From assembly GCA_964466195.1 (NCBI GenBank), contig CAYXMQ010000012.1:41155-105154 (forward strand): 64,000 nt of DNA. Reading direction: 5' to 3'. This DNA is from PFJX01 sp964466195 (GTDB taxonomy: Bacteria; Pseudomonadota; Gammaproteobacteria; Burkholderiales; Thiobacillaceae). The first letter of the stretch is position 1. The number at the start of each line of letters is the position of its first letter. The position numbers and the translations under genes are program-made. Below, in pieces: positions 19,815 through 28,434 of the stretch. Below the pieces are notes generated by a model. It did no database searches. It had not been told where the DNA came from and saw only the letters and a program-made list of their open reading frames with translations.

Positions 19815-20510
19815 TCACGGCCCCAAAAGTATTGGACTGAAGCCCTTGGCCTTGAGTTTGGCCTGCATTTCCATCGCCCGCTCGTGCTGCGGCATCGGGC
19901 CGACGCGAACGCGATACTGGCCGCTGCTTTCGTTCAGCGTGGCCTTGAAGCCGGCCGCAGCCGCTTTTTCCTGCAGCTGACGGGCATTCGTCTCGCTGGT
20001 GAACGCGCCAAGCTGCAGAAAATATCCCTGGCTGGAAAACTGGCTATCGGGCTTCAACGGCGGTTTCGCTTCCGGCTTCGGCTCCGGCTTGCCTTTTTCT
20101 GCGGCCGGCTTGGCCGGCGCAGGCGACTTCAACTCGACCTTGGCCGGCGCGCTTTCCGGCTTGCTCGCCGGCGCCGGTTTAGCGAGCTCGTTCACGGGTT
20201 GGCTTGCCGTTTTCGCAGCGGCCTCTACTGGCGAACTCGACGAGGACGGCGCTGGCATCGGAGTCGGTTCGGCGGCTTTGGCTGCCGGCTCGGCAGGCAC
20301 GGATACGGCCCCCGCAGGCGGCGTATCAAAAGGCGTATCTTGCGCCGGGATGCGAATATCGACCTCCGGCCCCAACGGCTTCGGCTCGCTATCCAGCAGC
20401 ATCGGCAAAGCTACGACGACGGTCAGCGCAATAGCGACCGCGCCGACCAAACGCCGCCGCGCGCGCCGACGCAATGCAAGCTCATCCTGAGTGACAACAA
20501 GTTCAGCCAT
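19815..20510 (-). CDS. dedD: SPOR-domain cell-division protein (DedD-like)
   Basis: A single transmembrane helix (LVGAVAIALTVVVALPMLL) near the N-terminus anchors a Pro/Ala/Lys-rich linker and a C-terminal SPOR domain (YFLQLGAF...YRVRVGP...), which binds denuded peptidoglycan at the septum. The start is ambiguous among ATGs at 20540, 20528 and 20510. I prefer 20510 (MAELVVTQDE), preceded by GGAA, giving 231 residues and an 8-base overlap with folC. Position between folC and cvpA is the conserved dedD slot. Confidence 0.9.
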   Translation of the reverse strand: MAELVVTQDELALRRRARRRLVGAVAIALTVVVALPMLLDSEPKPLGPEVDIRIPAQDTPFDTPPAGAVSVPAEPAAKAAEPTPMPAPSSSSSPVEAAAKTASQPVNELAKPAPASKPESAPAKVELKSPAPAKPAAEKGKPEPKPEAKPPLKPDSQFSSQGYFLQLGAFTSETNARQLQEKAAAAGFKATLNESSGQYRVRVGPMPQHERAMEMQAKLKAKGFSPILLGP

Positions 20511-21804
20511 TACTGTTGATTCCGCCATGTGTTCCGTCATTCGCTTCGGCCATGACCGCAGCGACGGTATGAAACGAGCCAAAGGCGAGAATTGTATCAG
20601 TCGGCCTCGCCTGCAAGCATGCAGCTCGCCAGGCTTCCTGCACAGTGGCATGGCTGACGAAAGCACAACCGGCGTCCTCTAGAAAACGCGCCAGACCTGC
20701 CGAATCAAGGCCGCGCGGCATATCCAGGCCGGCGGCATGCCATTGCTGCACATAAGGCTGCATGGCCTGCACCACGGCGGCGACATCCTTGTCCGCCAGC
20801 ATGGCGCAAACGGCGATCACCTGCCCGCCCGGCGGCAGATCCGCGAGATTGGCGGCCAGCGCTCGCGCCGCGTGCGGATTGTGCGCGACATCGACAATGC
20901 GCAAGGGTTGCCGCCCGACGATCTGAAAACGGCCGGGCTGGCGAGCGGCGGCCAATCCCGCCCGCAAGGCTTTCGTGCTGACCGGCAAACGGCGGCGCAA
21001 AGACCACAGCGCCGCCACCGCGCTGGCGGCATTAACGTATTGATGGCGGCCGGGCATGGCCAGTCTGGGCAAGGCGGGGAAAACGCCCTCCTCGACCCGG
21101 CAGGTCCAGCCGACCTCGCTGAGTTCGACGCGGATGTCCACGCCGAAGCGCAGTATTTGCGCAGCCACCGCATCGGCATGCGCCAACAAACTGGCCGGCG
21201 GATTGGCATCGCCGCAAATGGCCGGGCGGCCGGCGCGGAAGATACCGGCCTTCTCGAAACCGATCGCTTCGCGGGTATCACCGAGAAACTGCTGATGATC
21301 AAGATCGACGCTAGCGACCACCGCGCAATCGGCATCCCACGCATTGACCGCATCCAGACGCCCGCCCATGCCGACCTCCAGCACGACGACATCGAGCTCG
21401 GCGCGCTGATACAACCACATCGCCGCCAGCGTGCCCTGTTCAAAGTAGGTCAACGGCACGAGATTTTGCGGATCTTCGCAGCGGGCGCGTTCAACCGCCG
21501 CCAACGCCTCGCATAACTCGGCATCGCTCGCCTCGCGGCCGTTGATATGAACCCGCTCGTTGTAGCACAGCAGATGCGGCGACGAGTAACAGCCGACGCG
21601 ATAGCCGGCGGCAATCAACACGGCCTCCAGATAGGCGCAGACCGAGCCCTTGCCGTTGGTGCCTGCGACCGAGATCAGCGCAAAGCTCGGCTGCAGACCG
21701 AGCCGGTCGCGCACCCGCGCGACGCGGTCGAGGCCCAGCACGATGGCTTCCCGGTTGCGGGATTCCAAATGCTGCAACCAGGATTCAAGCGTAGCGGGGC
21801 TCAA
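20503..21804 (-). CDS. folC: Bifunctional folylpolyglutamate/dihydrofolate synthase
   Basis: FolC adds glutamate to dihydropteroate and extends the folate polyglutamate tail. The Mur-ligase-type ATP loop is VAGTNGKGSVCAYLE, and the central motif FEQGTLAAMWLY and late YNPH-like VAHNPHAARALA are present. The 433-residue length is normal. It is 36 bases after accD and overlaps dedD, matching the accD-folC-dedD order of related genomes. Confidence 0.97.
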   Translation of the reverse strand: MSPATLESWLQHLESRNREAIVLGLDRVARVRDRLGLQPSFALISVAGTNGKGSVCAYLEAVLIAAGYRVGCYSSPHLLCYNERVHINGREASDAELCEALAAVERARCEDPQNLVPLTYFEQGTLAAMWLYQRAELDVVVLEVGMGGRLDAVNAWDADCAVVASVDLDHQQFLGDTREAIGFEKAGIFRAGRPAICGDANPPASLLAHADAVAAQILRFGVDIRVELSEVGWTCRVEEGVFPALPRLAMPGRHQYVNAASAVAALWSLRRRLPVSTKALRAGLAAARQPGRFQIVGRQPLRIVDVAHNPHAARALAANLADLPPGGQVIAVCAMLADKDVAAVVQAMQPYVQQWHAAGLDMPRGLDSAGLARFLEDAGCAFVSHATVQEAWRAACLQARPTDTILAFGSFHTVAAVMAEANDGTHGGINSNG

Positions 21805-21840
21805 AAACGGATTACGCCTGAGCTGACCGACAATCTGGAC

Positions 21841-22713
<873 letters not shown>

Positions 22714-22723
22714 GCTCGCTTCC

Positions 22724-23521
22724 TCAGTTATCCAAGGCGGCGCGCACGCCCGCCACAAAGGTTTTCACGTTGGCCAACATCGTGTCGGGGGTGGATTGTT
22801 CGATTTCCTGCACGATGCGCGATCCGATCACTACCGCATCCGCCACCGCCGCTACCTGCCGCGCGGTCTGTGCATCGCGGATGCCGAAGCCGACGCCGAC
22901 CGGCAAACCGGTCGCCGCACGTATCGCCGGCAGGCGCGCCGCGACTTCGCTCATGTCGATGGTCGCCGCGCCGGTCACGCCTTTCAGCGAAACGTAATAG
23001 ATGAAGCCGCGTGCGTGCTTGGCCACGACATCGACGCGCGCCTGCGGCGTGGTCGGCGCCAGCAGATAAATGTTGTCGAGTCCGGCGGCGGCGCACTTGG
23101 CGGCGAACTCGCCCGATTCCTCCGGCGGATAATCGACCGTCAACACGCCATCCACGCCGGCGGCAGCCGCCGCGTTGCAAAAGCCATCCCAGCCCATCGC
23201 CTCGATCGGATTGGCATAGCCCATCAAGACCACCGGCGTGGCGGCATTGGTCTGGCGGAACTCAGCCACCATCGCCAGAACGTCGCGCAAGCCGACGCCC
23301 TGTTTCAGCGCCCGTTCGCTGGCGCGCTGGATGGTCGGCCCATCCGCCATCGGGTCGGAAAACGGCACGCCCAATTCCAGGATGTCGGCGCCGCCTGCGA
23401 CCAGCGCATGCATCAACGGCACCGTATCGGCCGGCGCCGGATCGCCCGCAGTAATGAACGGAATCAAGGCCTTGCGGCCCTGAGCTTTGAGTTGAGTAAA
23501 GGTTTGGCCGATGCGGCTCAT
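22724..23521 (-). CDS. trpA: Tryptophan synthase alpha subunit
   Basis: TrpA cleaves indole-3-glycerol phosphate to indole, which is channelled to TrpB. The catalytic Glu and Asp are in DILELGVPFSDPMADGP. The 265-residue length is normal. In relatives trpA follows trpB directly; here three foreign genes lie between, and trpA starts only 3 bases after mrr ends. Its ribosome-binding site is therefore in the mrr 3' end, and expression must rely on readthrough or an internal promoter. Confidence 0.98.
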   Translation of the reverse strand: MSRIGQTFTQLKAQGRKALIPFITAGDPAPADTVPLMHALVAGGADILELGVPFSDPMADGPTIQRASERALKQGVGLRDVLAMVAEFRQTNAATPVVLMGYANPIEAMGWDGFCNAAAAAGVDGVLTVDYPPEESGEFAAKCAAAGLDNIYLLAPTTPQARVDVVAKHARGFIYYVSLKGVTGAATIDMSEVAARLPAIRAATGLPVGVGFGIRDAQTARQVAAVADAVVIGSRIVQEIEQSTPDTMLANVKTFVAGVRAALDN

Positions 23522-23524
23522 GGG

Positions 23525-24436
23525 TCAGTCTTCTGCAAAAAAATCGGAATCGATACGTTTGATTTCGTAGGTATTCACGGAGGAAACACCCAACCCGAAA
23601 TCAATCATGAGTTCAGCAAGCATGGGCCCATCAATCAGGACGATCTTGCTGTTTACCTTGGCTGCTGTTTCACGAGCGTTCTTGTTGAAACCAGAGGTTG
23701 TAATAAAAACGCCTTTCTCGGCTTTATGCACGGACAAAGCGCCAATGAAATTTCGAATTTCTGAACTGCCAATGTCACCTTCCCAACGTTTTGCCTGAAT
23801 GTAGATGACATCAAGACCTAAACGATCTTCCTTGATGATGCCGTCGATACCACCATCCCCACTTTTGCCGACAACCTGACCAGCATCCTCACGAGTTCCG
23901 CCGTAACCCATGTTGAGCAACAGATCAACAACCATGCGTTCGAAAAATGAGGGGGAAGCATTCTTGACCTGCGCCAGCAGATCAACCGCCAGCGAGGAGC
24001 GAACTTGACGGTATCCAGACTCAAGCAACTCTTCAGGCGTCGCTTGCTGAATCGCTGACCCAGACTCGTTATCCAGGGAATTTCTAACCCGTTGGATGGA
24101 GCGGAATGCTTGGTACTCCGGAAAGCGCTCTAGATATTTCATGTCAATGCGAGCAGGGTTTTCCGCAAGAACCGCTTTACCCCGCTCGGTAATCCGAAAT
24201 ACGCCCCGCGCAGTGGTTTCCAATAGTGCAGCCTGCTTGAGATGACTTTTTGCCCATGCCAGCCGATTGACAAACTTGCCTTGTTTTCCAGAGGGCAATA
24301 ACTCAGCCAATTCAGACTCGGACAAAGCGAATTCCTTAGCCAGAATCAGCAAGGCATCGTGCCTGCCATGCTCAACGCCGTCGGCGCAGAATCGCAGCAG
24401 TGGGAGCATGAGTGTCTGAAAATCGGGAATAGGCAT
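23525..24436 (-). CDS. mrr: Mrr-family restriction endonuclease (Type IV-like)
   Basis: The 303-residue protein has an N-terminal winged-helix region (about 1-100) resembling the Mrr N domain and a C-terminal Mrr_cat domain. The nuclease signature is FFERMVVDLLLNMGYGG, then GKSGDGGIDG with the catalytic Asp, then IYIQAKRW with the QxK. Mrr enzymes cut methylated foreign DNA. It sits between trpB and trpA with HicAB, 8 bases after hicB. Codon use is visibly more AT-rich than in the trp genes, consistent with transfer. Modification preference cannot be inferred. Confidence 0.92.
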   Translation of the reverse strand: MPIPDFQTLMLPLLRFCADGVEHGRHDALLILAKEFALSESELAELLPSGKQGKFVNRLAWAKSHLKQAALLETTARGVFRITERGKAVLAENPARIDMKYLERFPEYQAFRSIQRVRNSLDNESGSAIQQATPEELLESGYRQVRSSLAVDLLAQVKNASPSFFERMVVDLLLNMGYGGTREDAGQVVGKSGDGGIDGIIKEDRLGLDVIYIQAKRWEGDIGSSEIRNFIGALSVHKAEKGVFITTSGFNKNARETAAKVNSKIVLIDGPMLAELMIDFGLGVSSVNTYEIKRIDSDFFAED

Positions 24437-24444
24437 GTATTTGC

Positions 24445-24771
24445 TTATCCCACCAACCGGGCACTGACATAGCGATTGAGGCTGACGCCTTCCTCGGCAG
24501 CCCGGGTAACAAGCGAGCGATGCAATTCCGGCGGCACTCGGACCATGAACTTGCCACTGAAACGGCGCTCGGCCAGAGGCTCCGGAATGGGCTCGCCATT
24601 CGCGGCAAGATCGGCGACCACATCGCGCACCAACGCGGTTATACCTTCCAACGCTTCGCCGCCTGTCGCTGCCAGATGGGAAAGACTCGGGTATTCAGCG
24701 CACAGGCCAATATATTCGCCGTCCTCCTCGGACCAGGTGACACGGTAGGTGTAGTGGTCAGGATTGATCAT
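24445..24771 (-). CDS. hicB: HicB-family antitoxin
   Basis: The 108-residue protein joins a degenerate RNase H-like HicB domain (YRVTWSEEDGEYIGLCAEYPSL, residues 8-60) to a C-terminal ribbon-helix-helix (FMVRVPPELHRSLV...GVSLNRYVSARL) for DNA binding. It should neutralise the upstream HicA toxin and autoregulate. It overlaps the toxin gene by 14 bases. Confidence 0.9.
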   Translation of the reverse strand: MINPDHYTYRVTWSEEDGEYIGLCAEYPSLSHLAATGGEALEGITALVRDVVADLAANGEPIPEPLAERRFSGKFMVRVPPELHRSLVTRAAEEGVSLNRYVSARLVG

Positions 24772-25021
24772 CTTGCACGCCCTTCAACTTGGAAATTGCC
24801 AGCAATACCTGCCTGACCTGATAGACCTTGGCCTTTCCGCCCTCGCCCATCTGAATATTCACTCTCGGATCTCCTAACCAGGGGGTCCGATATACCCGAT
24901 GGCTGGTTCCAAGCTGGCGTGCTTCGCCAAAGAAATGATCGCATACCTTGCTCAAATCAGAGAATCGAACACCCTGCGGGTTCTTCCGCATTCCGGTCAG
25001 GATGTCGTCGATTTTAGCCAT
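24758..25021 (-). CDS. hicA: HicA-family toxin (mRNA interferase)
   Basis: The 87-residue product has the HicA dsRBD-like layout with the catalytic-His motif GTSHRVYRTPW and a basic/hydrophobic C-terminal helix (VYQVRQVLLAISKL). HicA cleaves mRNA when HicB is lost. It begins 22 bases after trpB ends, marking the upstream edge of the inserted cassette. It is somewhat longer than the shortest HicA proteins (about 60 residues). Confidence 0.82.
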   Translation of the reverse strand: MAKIDDILTGMRKNPQGVRFSDLSKVCDHFFGEARQLGTSHRVYRTPWLGDPRVNIQMGEGGKAKVYQVRQVLLAISKLKGVQDDQS

Positions 25022-25043
25022 TCAGTATCAATATCGGTATTAC

Positions 25044-26246
25044 TTATAACTCGATTCCCGCCAGTTTCGCCACCGTGTTGATGTCCTTGTCGCCGCGCCC
25101 GGACAGGTTGACCAGCAAGATCTGGTCCTTGCCCATGGTCGGTGCGATCTTGGCGGCATGGGCCAGCGCATGGCTCGATTCCAGCGCCGGGATGATGCCT
25201 TCAAAACGGCACAGGTTATGGAACGCGGCGAGGGCTTCGTCGTCGTTGATGGCGACGTACTCGGCGCGGCCGCTGTCCTTCAGATAGCTGTGCTCGGGAC
25301 CGACGCCGGGGTAATCCAGGCCGGCGGAAACGGAATGGGTTTCGATGACCTGGCCATTGGCATCCTGCATCAGATAACTGCGGAAGCCATGCAGCACGCC
25401 CGGCGTACCGGCGGACAGCGGCGCGGCGTGTTGGCCGCTGGCGATGCCGTGGCCGCCGGCCTCGACGCCGATCAGGCGCACGCCCGCGACCGGAATATAG
25501 GGGTGGAAGATGCCGATGGCGTTGGAGCCGCCGCCGACGCAGGCGATCACGGCATCCGGCTGGCGGCCCAGCATCTCGGCCATCTGCACCTTGCATTCGT
25601 CGCCGATCACGCACTGGAAGTCGCGCACCAGCATCGGATACGGGTGCGGGCCGGCGGCGGTACCCAAGATGTAGAAAGTGGATTCGACGTTGGTGACCCA
25701 GTCGCGCATGGCCTCGTTGAGCGCATCCTTCAGGGTCTTGGAACCGGACTCGACGCCCACCACGGTGGCGCCGAGCAGTTTCATGCGGAACACATTGGGC
25801 GACTGGCGTTTGATGTCCTCGGCGCCCATGTAAACCACGCATTCCATGCCGTAGCGGGCGGAAACCGTCGCGGAAGCGACGCCATGCTGGCCGGCGCCGG
25901 TTTCCGCAATCACCCGCTTCTTGCCCATGCGCCGCGCCAGCAGCGCCTGGCCGATGGTGTTGTTGATCTTGTGCGCGCCGGTGTGATTGAGGTCTTCGCG
26001 TTTCAGGAAGATCTGCGCCCCGCCGAGCATCTCGGACCAGCGTTTGGCGTGATAGATCGGGCTGGGGCGGCCGACGTAATGCCGCAACTCATGATGAAAC
26101 TCAGCCAGGAAATCGGGATCGCGGCGAGCGGCCTCATATTCGTGTTTGAGTTCGTCGAGCGCCGCCATCAGCGTCTCGGCGACGAAGACGCCGCCGTAGG
26201 GGCCGAAATGGCCGCGGGCGTCGGGTAAATGCTGTTCAGACTGCAT
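25044..26246 (-). CDS. trpB: Tryptophan synthase beta subunit
   Basis: TrpB condenses indole with serine on PLP. The PLP lysine is in HTGAHKINNTIG, and GGGSNAIG is the phosphate-binding loop. At 400 residues it is normal. It overlaps the end of trpF by 11 bases. The partner trpA lies about 1.5 kb further on, after the mrr-hicBA insertion. Confidence 0.98.
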   Translation of the reverse strand: MQSEQHLPDARGHFGPYGGVFVAETLMAALDELKHEYEAARRDPDFLAEFHHELRHYVGRPSPIYHAKRWSEMLGGAQIFLKREDLNHTGAHKINNTIGQALLARRMGKKRVIAETGAGQHGVASATVSARYGMECVVYMGAEDIKRQSPNVFRMKLLGATVVGVESGSKTLKDALNEAMRDWVTNVESTFYILGTAAGPHPYPMLVRDFQCVIGDECKVQMAEMLGRQPDAVIACVGGGSNAIGIFHPYIPVAGVRLIGVEAGGHGIASGQHAAPLSAGTPGVLHGFRSYLMQDANGQVIETHSVSAGLDYPGVGPEHSYLKDSGRAEYVAINDDEALAAFHNLCRFEGIIPALESSHALAHAAKIAPTMGKDQILLVNLSGRGDKDINTVAKLAGIEL

Positions 26247-26853
26247 GTTTCACTTCCTTCATGAAAGCGGCGATCAGCGCCGCATCCTTGATGCCTTTCG
26301 AAATTTCGACGCCGCTGGAAACATCCACCGCCCACGGCCTGACCGTTTCCACCGCGGCACGGACATTGGCGGGGCTCAGGCCGCCGGCGAGGATGGGGGG
26401 TTTGGGCAAATCAGCGGGAATCAGGTTCCAATCGAAGCGCTCGCCGGTACCGCCATGCGCCGCGTCACTCCAGGCATCCAGCAACAGGCCCTGGGCGTCT
26501 GCATACAAGGCGGCGAATTGTAGCAAATCGGTCTCCGGCCGAACGCGCACTGCTTTCAGATAGGGCATGCCAAAACTGCGGCAGAACTCGGGCCCTTCTT
26601 CGCCATGAAACTGCAGCACATCCGGCCTGACCTGGCGCATGACAGCGCGCACCTCGTCAGCCGTGGGATTGACGAACAAGGCGACGCTGGTCACGAACGG
26701 CGGCAGCGCCTGCACAATGCCTGCGGCCTGAGCCAAGGCCACGTTGCGCGGACTCTTGGCGTAGAACACCAGGCCGATGGCGTCGGCGCCAGCATAGGCC
26801 GCGGCCAGAGCGTCTTGCGGGCGAGTAATGCCGCAGATTTTTACGCGCGTCAT
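26236..26853 (-). CDS. trpF: Phosphoribosylanthranilate isomerase
   Basis: TrpF performs the Amadori rearrangement of phosphoribosylanthranilate. The (beta/alpha)8 signature VKICGITRPQDA holds the catalytic Cys; LLLDAWSD holds the catalytic Asp; GGLSPANV is the phosphate loop. I chose ATG 26853, right after the truA stop; ATG 26865 inside truA is an alternative adding four residues. Confidence 0.96.
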   Translation of the reverse strand: MTRVKICGITRPQDALAAAYAGADAIGLVFYAKSPRNVALAQAAGIVQALPPFVTSVALFVNPTADEVRAVMRQVRPDVLQFHGEEGPEFCRSFGMPYLKAVRVRPETDLLQFAALYADAQGLLLDAWSDAAHGGTGERFDWNLIPADLPKPPILAGGLSPANVRAAVETVRPWAVDVSSGVEISKGIKDAALIAAFMKEVKHAV

Positions 26854-26854
26854 A

Positions 26855-27730
26855 TCAATAATCATCCGGCTGGGGGAGGAAAAGCTCCGCGGGCCTAAGC
26901 GGGAAAAAGCCTAGCGGGCCCAGATCGGGACGCACCGGCACGGCGAAGCGCGCATCGTAGCGAACATCCGCCAAATAAAGGCCATCCGCAGCGAAGGTCG
27001 CAGCCGCGCGAGTTCGGTCGCGGGCCTGCAACAGATCTGCGATCCATTCAGGCGGGCGCCGCCGCAAGCCCACCCAGACCAGCGCGCCGACCATGTTGCG
27101 AACCTGATGGTGCAGGAAAGCGTTGGCGCGGAATTCGAACTGCACGCAGGCGCCGTGGCGCCAGACCCGGGCGCTGCGCAAGTCGCGCACCGGCGTTCTG
27201 GCCTGGCATTCCGCCGCGCGAAACGCGGAGAAATCCTGTTCGCCGAGCAGCCAGCGTGCGGCTTCAGCCATCAACGCCTCGTCAAGATCGCCATGGATCC
27301 AACCGACCCGGCCGGCCAGCAAAGCCGGTCGTACCGGCTGGTTCAACAGGACATAGCGATAGGTGCGTTCGAGCGCACCAAAGCGGGCGTGAAAATCGGC
27401 CGGCATGGCTTTCGCCCAGAGCACCGAAATCCCGACCGGCAAACGCGAATTGGCGCCGAACACCCAGGCATGCTCGGGCCGATAATTCTGCATGTCGAAA
27501 TGCACGATCTGCGCGACCGCATGCACGCCGGCATCGGTACGCCCGGCGGTGACCGTTTGCACGGGCGCCGAGTGGACATGCGCGAGGGCGCGTTCGAGGT
27601 GGTTCTGCACCGAGCAGCCGCTCGGCTGCGTCTGCCAGCCGCAAAAATCGCGGCCATCGTATTCAATGCCGAGCGCGATGCGCGCAGAAACGGCAGGCGT
27701 CAATTCGGGCATGACTTCCAAGCCGTTCAA
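26855..27730 (-). CDS. truA: tRNA pseudouridine(38-40) synthase
   Basis: TruA modifies the anticodon arm of many tRNAs. The catalytic Asp lies in TVTAGRTDAGVHAVAQ, and ALGIEYDGRDFCGWQ is the N-terminal family motif. Length is 291 residues. The start at 27730 overlaps the upstream membrane-protein stop as ATGA; ATG 27712 is a possible alternative. It lies in the conserved fimV-truA-trpF order. Confidence 0.97.
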   Translation of the reverse strand: MNGLEVMPELTPAVSARIALGIEYDGRDFCGWQTQPSGCSVQNHLERALAHVHSAPVQTVTAGRTDAGVHAVAQIVHFDMQNYRPEHAWVFGANSRLPVGISVLWAKAMPADFHARFGALERTYRYVLLNQPVRPALLAGRVGWIHGDLDEALMAEAARWLLGEQDFSAFRAAECQARTPVRDLRSARVWRHGACVQFEFRANAFLHHQVRNMVGALVWVGLRRRPPEWIADLLQARDRTRAAATFAADGLYLADVRYDARFAVPVRPDLGPLGFFPLRPAELFLPQPDDY

Positions 27731-28341
27731 GCCGTGTGCAACCAGGCTGCAACGACCGCCGCCATCAGCAGCCCGGGCACGGCCACATCAACGAAACGCA
27801 GCGGAAGCAAACGCAGCTGGATCTGTTGCGGCAAATCGACTTGAAAATCCAATTTGAGTAGCCCCCTGAGATTGCCTCGGCCCCGCTCCATCGTCTCGAT
27901 CGCGCGCAGCGTGAGGCCCACACGCAGGGCGGCGGAATTCGGGTCGAGGCCAAACGCGGAAAACGGCCGCATCAATTGATACAGCCCCGCCAGTAATTCA
28001 TTGGCCGGCAGTCGCAAAACCAGCATATCCAACCCCAGCAACAAGACGATCAAGCGAATAACCTGCTCCATGCCGTGCAGCCCCCCCTCCCAACTCGGGG
28101 AAGCCGTCCCCAGAACTGGCCATAGCGGCTCGCCAGGCAGGCTATAGGCATAGCCAAAAAGCAGAACCAATAGCAACCAGCGCGTACGCCAGATCAGCCG
28201 AATCGGCGCACGCCGTTGCACGAGCAACAACGACAAGGCCAGCATCAATAGAATCGGCAACAAGAAAAAAGGCAGCCCCGGAATTGCCAGGGCTGCCACC
28301 AGATAGATCAGGATGCGGCTTGCCGGGTGCAGCGGGGTCAT
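27727..28341 (-). CDS. CbiQ/EcfT-like integral membrane protein of unknown role
   Basis: The 204-residue protein has about five hydrophobic helices and an arginine-rich loop before a short ERGRGNLRG motif, resembling the coupling-helix region of energy-coupling-factor transmembrane proteins. No ATPase or substrate-binding subunit is encoded nearby. Conserved position between fimV and truA makes it a real gene, but the transport role is inference from the overall shape. Confidence 0.7.
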   Translation of the reverse strand: MTPLHPASRILIYLVAALAIPGLPFFLLPILLMLALSLLLVQRRAPIRLIWRTRWLLLVLLFGYAYSLPGEPLWPVLGTASPSWEGGLHGMEQVIRLIVLLLGLDMLVLRLPANELLAGLYQLMRPFSAFGLDPNSAALRVGLTLRAIETMERGRGNLRGLLKLDFQVDLPQQIQLRLLPLRFVDVAVPGLLMAAVVAAWLHTA

Positions 28342-28434
28342 TACTGTTCAGGCGCTTACAAACCCGGCATACCCCTTGCGGGTGCCGCGAAAACACCCCG
28401 GGAACGGCAACGGTTCATCCCACGGCGCCCCGGT

